Shown: positions 61,769-64,000 of the stretch, one piece after another
How the letters are laid out: each line of letters begins with the position of its first letter
Position numbering within the stretch: position 1 is the first letter of the stretch
Assembly: GCA_020634415.1 (NCBI GenBank)
Contig: JACKBT010000005.1
Span: 1-64,000, forward strand
DNA: 64,000 bases
From: Ardenticatenaceae bacterium
GTDB taxonomy: Bacteria > Chloroflexota > Anaerolineae > Promineifilales > Promineifilaceae
Direction of reading: 5' to 3'
Position numbers and translations under genes: made by a program
Notes under the pieces: model-generated
What the model saw: the letters and a program-made list of their open reading frames with translations, nothing else
What the model was told of the DNA's origin: nothing
Database searches by the model: none

Positions 61769-62857
61769 CTAATCCTGCGGAATGATGAGCAGTTGGCCGG
61801 GGAAAATGGTGTTGCTCGTCAGGTTGTTGGCGGTGCGGATGGCTGCGACACTTACCTGGTATTGCTGGGCAATGGTGAACAGGGTGTCACCTGACTGAAC
61901 CGTATGGATGGTTTCGTTGGCGGGGGGAGCGGCGGCGGTGTCGGTGACGCTTTGCAGGCCGTTGAGGGCTTCGGCTCCATCTGGCTGTAGGACGACGGCC
62001 TGGGCGAAGGCGGCGCGGGCGGCTTCGGCTTCACCGGCCTCGGCTAGTTGGTAGCCGTAATTGACGTAGGCGGCGTAGAGTTTGGTTTTCATGTCGGCGT
62101 TGTCGGGTTCAATGACCATGATTTGTTGGAGTAGGTCAATGACGGTGGGCCAATCTTCGGCGGCCCAGGGTGTGTCTAGCTGGGTGCTGAGGGCGGCGGT
62201 GTTGGGGGCAGGGGTGGGGGTGAGCAGGGGAACGGCCGTTTCCGCAAATATCCCTGTTGTTTCTGATAAAACCGTGCCTGGCGAGAAGGGGGAGGTGTAT
62301 AGATGCAAATCTACGGTGAGGGAGGTTCGATCTGCACTGGGGATGATGTTGAGATTGTTCAAAGCCACACTGGGCAGGGTGGCCTCTTGAATACGTCCTA
62401 CGAAATCTAGCAGTTGGGGTACGGGGCCATTTACTTGTAAGGCAAAAGCCCGCTCATCATAGAGGGTGTTTTTGTCTTCGCTGGTGGGGGGCAGGGCTTG
62501 TAGATTGGCGATTTCGACGCCGCTGAGGAGGGCGTATTGGTAGATGTTGTCGAGAATGCTGGCGGCCTGACTTTCATTGAGGAAGGATTCGGCCGTTTGC
62601 TGTAAGCGTGTTTGTGCCTGGCTGATTTGGGTGGGCAGGGCGGCGGCGGTGTTGTTCTGGTTTTGGGCGGATTGCCGCTGGCTTTGTTGGGCGGCTTCTA
62701 CTTGGGCGGCTAATTCCTGGTGCTGTGCCCAGCGGGGGAAAAGGTTGGTGGTGATGAAGATGAGATAGCCGGCCCCAACGACGGCCAGTACGATGATGGC
62801 GGCTACGGAAACCAGATTGTCGCGCAATGTGTCCCGAATATCGTAGAGAACGTCCAT
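61769..62857 (-). CDS. PilO-like membrane protein with LysM domain
   Basis: 362 residues. A transmembrane helix at about 17-38 is followed by a coiled coil (40-90), a PilO-like ferredoxin-fold region (about 95-205: FALQVNGPVPQLLDFVGRIQ, SLTVDLHLYTSPF), a TPR-like part and a C-terminal LysM domain (VQSGDTLFTIAQQYQVSV). PilO aligns inner-membrane parts of type IV pili; LysM binds peptidoglycan. The fusion suggests a wall-anchored pilus or adhesion factor. Its AAGGAC ribosome site lies within the preceding gene. Confidence 0.72.
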   Translation of the reverse strand: MDVLYDIRDTLRDNLVSVAAIIVLAVVGAGYLIFITTNLFPRWAQHQELAAQVEAAQQSQRQSAQNQNNTAAALPTQISQAQTRLQQTAESFLNESQAASILDNIYQYALLSGVEIANLQALPPTSEDKNTLYDERAFALQVNGPVPQLLDFVGRIQEATLPSVALNNLNIIPSADRTSLTVDLHLYTSPFSPGTVLSETTGIFAETAVPLLTPTPAPNTAALSTQLDTPWAAEDWPTVIDLLQQIMVIEPDNADMKTKLYAAYVNYGYQLAEAGEAEAARAAFAQAVVLQPDGAEALNGLQSVTDTAAAPPANETIHTVQSGDTLFTIAQQYQVSVAAIRTANNLTSNTIFPGQLLIIPQD

Positions 62858-62858
62858 C

Positions 62859-64000
62859 TTATTCGTCCTTTAGCTCCACGAGAATGATGAAGGCAACGGC
62901 CGTTCCGGGTACAGTCACCTGTTTTCCCTGCGTGTAGTCACGATGGTGGGCTACAACATTTTGACCCCAAGCAATGGGGGCGTGTGGTGTGAGCGGCTCG
63001 ATTTGGCTGCTGAGGGGGGCTTCTACCTGGAGGGTGACGCTGATGGTGCGGCGGCAGAGGGAGGCCCAGGAGAAGGTGATGACATCTTGGTAGCTGCCGG
63101 GGGGCAGGCCGCTGATGTCGGCGGTTACGTTTAGCCAGGCGGGGGCGTTGCCGCTGGTGGGTGAGATGTGGAGCCAATTGCTGGGGGCAACGGCCGTCCA
63201 GGCCACTGTGGTATCGCCGCTGATGGATACGGTTTGGGTGGGGGGATTGCTGCCACCGGCTACCACTGGGCCAAAGGCAAGTTGATCCAGGCCGAGGAAG
63301 AGGGCGGGGACTTCGACGACACCAATATTGTAGACGTTGCCTGGTCCGTATTGGGCCATTTTGTTGGTGGTGGTGATAACGGCCGTGCCATCGGTGGCGG
63401 TGGGGAAGCAAACGGCCGAGGCAAAGTTGCCCGAACCAGGCAGGGCGTAATCGTCATTTTGCCACTGTTGTCCGTTAAATTCGGCCTGCATAAAGGTGTC
63501 TACGCCCAGGGCCAGGTTGGCGGTGGCTGCCTGGTAAAAGCGCCCCGCTTTGGTGAGGAAGGTGATCTTGTCTATATCGTTGGTGGGGTAGAAGTTGTGG
63601 GCCTGGGTTTCGCCAATGGCGATGGCGGCGGGTGTTTGGTCGTCAGGTTCATAGGCATCATGCAGATTGGGGGTGGGGGTGAGGGTGGCTGTTGGTTGGG
63701 GGGTGTTGGTGGTATCGGGGGCGGTGGTGGTGGGAACGGCCGTTGGCAAAATCTCCTCCACCAAAAGCTGATAACTCATCCCCGGCCCATACTGCCCGCG
63801 ATTTGTAACCTGAATCAGCACCTCAATATCGCCGCCGGGAACCTGGAAAGCCATCTCGGAGGCCAGTGTGCCTGGTTTGCTGTCATCGTTGGGCAGCACC
63901 ACATCGCCAATGGTGACGGTGAGGAAGGTGTCTACACCGGGGGCCAGGTTGCTGGTTAGTACGCGGTAATAGCGGCCCGATTTGGCTAAGAAAGAAGCGT
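62859..64000 (-). CDS. Exported PPC/BACON-domain protein, partial
   Basis: The frame is open to the right edge, so the N-terminus is missing. About 380 residues are visible: pre-peptidase C-terminal-type repeats (GRYYRVLTSNLAPGVDTFL and FLTKAGRFYQAATANLALG, the same unit twice), a Pro/Thr linker (TTAPDTTNTPQPTATLTPTP) and a BACON-like beta domain (WTAVAPSNWLHISPTSGNAP). These are extracellular carbohydrate- or surface-binding modules. It ends 1 bp before the PilO/LysM start, so the two are cotranscribed. Confidence 0.75.
   Translation of the reverse strand, partial: ASFLAKSGRYYRVLTSNLAPGVDTFLTVTIGDVVLPNDDSKPGTLASEMAFQVPGGDIEVLIQVTNRGQYGPGMSYQLLVEEILPTAVPTTTAPDTTNTPQPTATLTPTPNLHDAYEPDDQTPAAIAIGETQAHNFYPTNDIDKITFLTKAGRFYQAATANLALGVDTFMQAEFNGQQWQNDDYALPGSGNFASAVCFPTATDGTAVITTTNKMAQYGPGNVYNIGVVEVPALFLGLDQLAFGPVVAGGSNPPTQTVSISGDTTVAWTAVAPSNWLHISPTSGNAPAWLNVTADISGLPPGSYQDVITFSWASLCRRTISVTLQVEAPLSSQIEPLTPHAPIAWGQNVVAHHRDYTQGKQVTVPGTAVAFIILVELKDE

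Overview
The window is a 64 kb stretch of bacterial chromosome, mostly GC-rich, with short intergenic gaps filled by hairpin-forming repeats. Nothing in it fixes the taxonomy. The mix (split FeoB with a DtxR-FeoA repressor, ECF transporter, indoleamine 2,3-dioxygenase, PilO/LysM protein, UDPGP-type pyrophosphorylase, Ro60 with Y RNAs, very repeat-rich spacers) suggests a heterotrophic, possibly filamentous member of the Chloroflexota (Anaerolineae-like); this is an inference. There is no rRNA operon, transposase, prophage or CRISPR array.

Layout. 1-7.7 kb: aminotransferase tail, flavin amine oxidase, a HEPN-like membrane/SH3 protein, an excalibur lipoprotein, an arginine-deiminase-like enzyme and a feo operon (membrane-anchored DtxR-FeoA repressor, FeoB G protein, FeoB permease) behind a promoter with a 12-bp-arm palindromic operator. 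8-20.5 kb: galT, glmS preceded by a glmS ribozyme, an SLC13 permease, a site-2 protease, HEAT, AEC, peptidase and TPR proteins, and a UTP-glucose-1-phosphate uridylyltransferase. 20.5-24.5 kb: a discoidin-like gene between inverted 92-bp repeats, pyrB-pyrC with a possible attenuator, and an HNH nuclease.

24.6-30.8 kb is the most unusual part: a Ro60/TROVE gene followed (all on the minus strand) by an array of 24 tRNA genes covering 18 amino acids, an unrecognised 289-aa protein, a 55-aa ORF with an excellent promoter, and five elements carrying the Y-RNA Ro-binding stem. One has the usual YrlA layout, two are small Y RNAs, and two look circularly permuted: the free ends form a tRNA acceptor stem and the Y stem sits where an anticodon arm belongs or is inserted into a tRNA with a CAU anticodon.

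30.8-40.8 kb: RF3, acetyltransferases (one frameshifted), a HAD phosphatase, an ECF transporter operon (S, fused A-A, T) and a MazEF-type toxin-antitoxin pair. 40.9-48.3 kb: a cyclase/kynurenine formamidase-like enzyme, a split TPP decarboxylase, TrpB2, phosphomannose isomerase and GlgB. 48.5-64 kb: a PhnD-like lipoprotein with a histidine kinase, a CPBP protease, a HAD phosphatase, a FAD monooxygenase, an M20 amidohydrolase, indoleamine 2,3-dioxygenase, a luciferase-like oxidoreductase, imidazolonepropionase, a VOC protein, an aminotransferase, a PilO/LysM protein and the end of a BACON/PPC-domain protein.

Two genome-scale signals run through everything. The palindrome ACGGCCGT (usually AACGGCCGTT) occurs about 110 times by eye count, where about one would be expected by chance, mostly inside genes. 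At many copies the sequence switches from G-rich on the left to C-rich on the right whatever the gene orientation. The spacers also carry several families of short-unit hairpin repeats and at least two MITE-like families, some of which have been absorbed into coding sequence.
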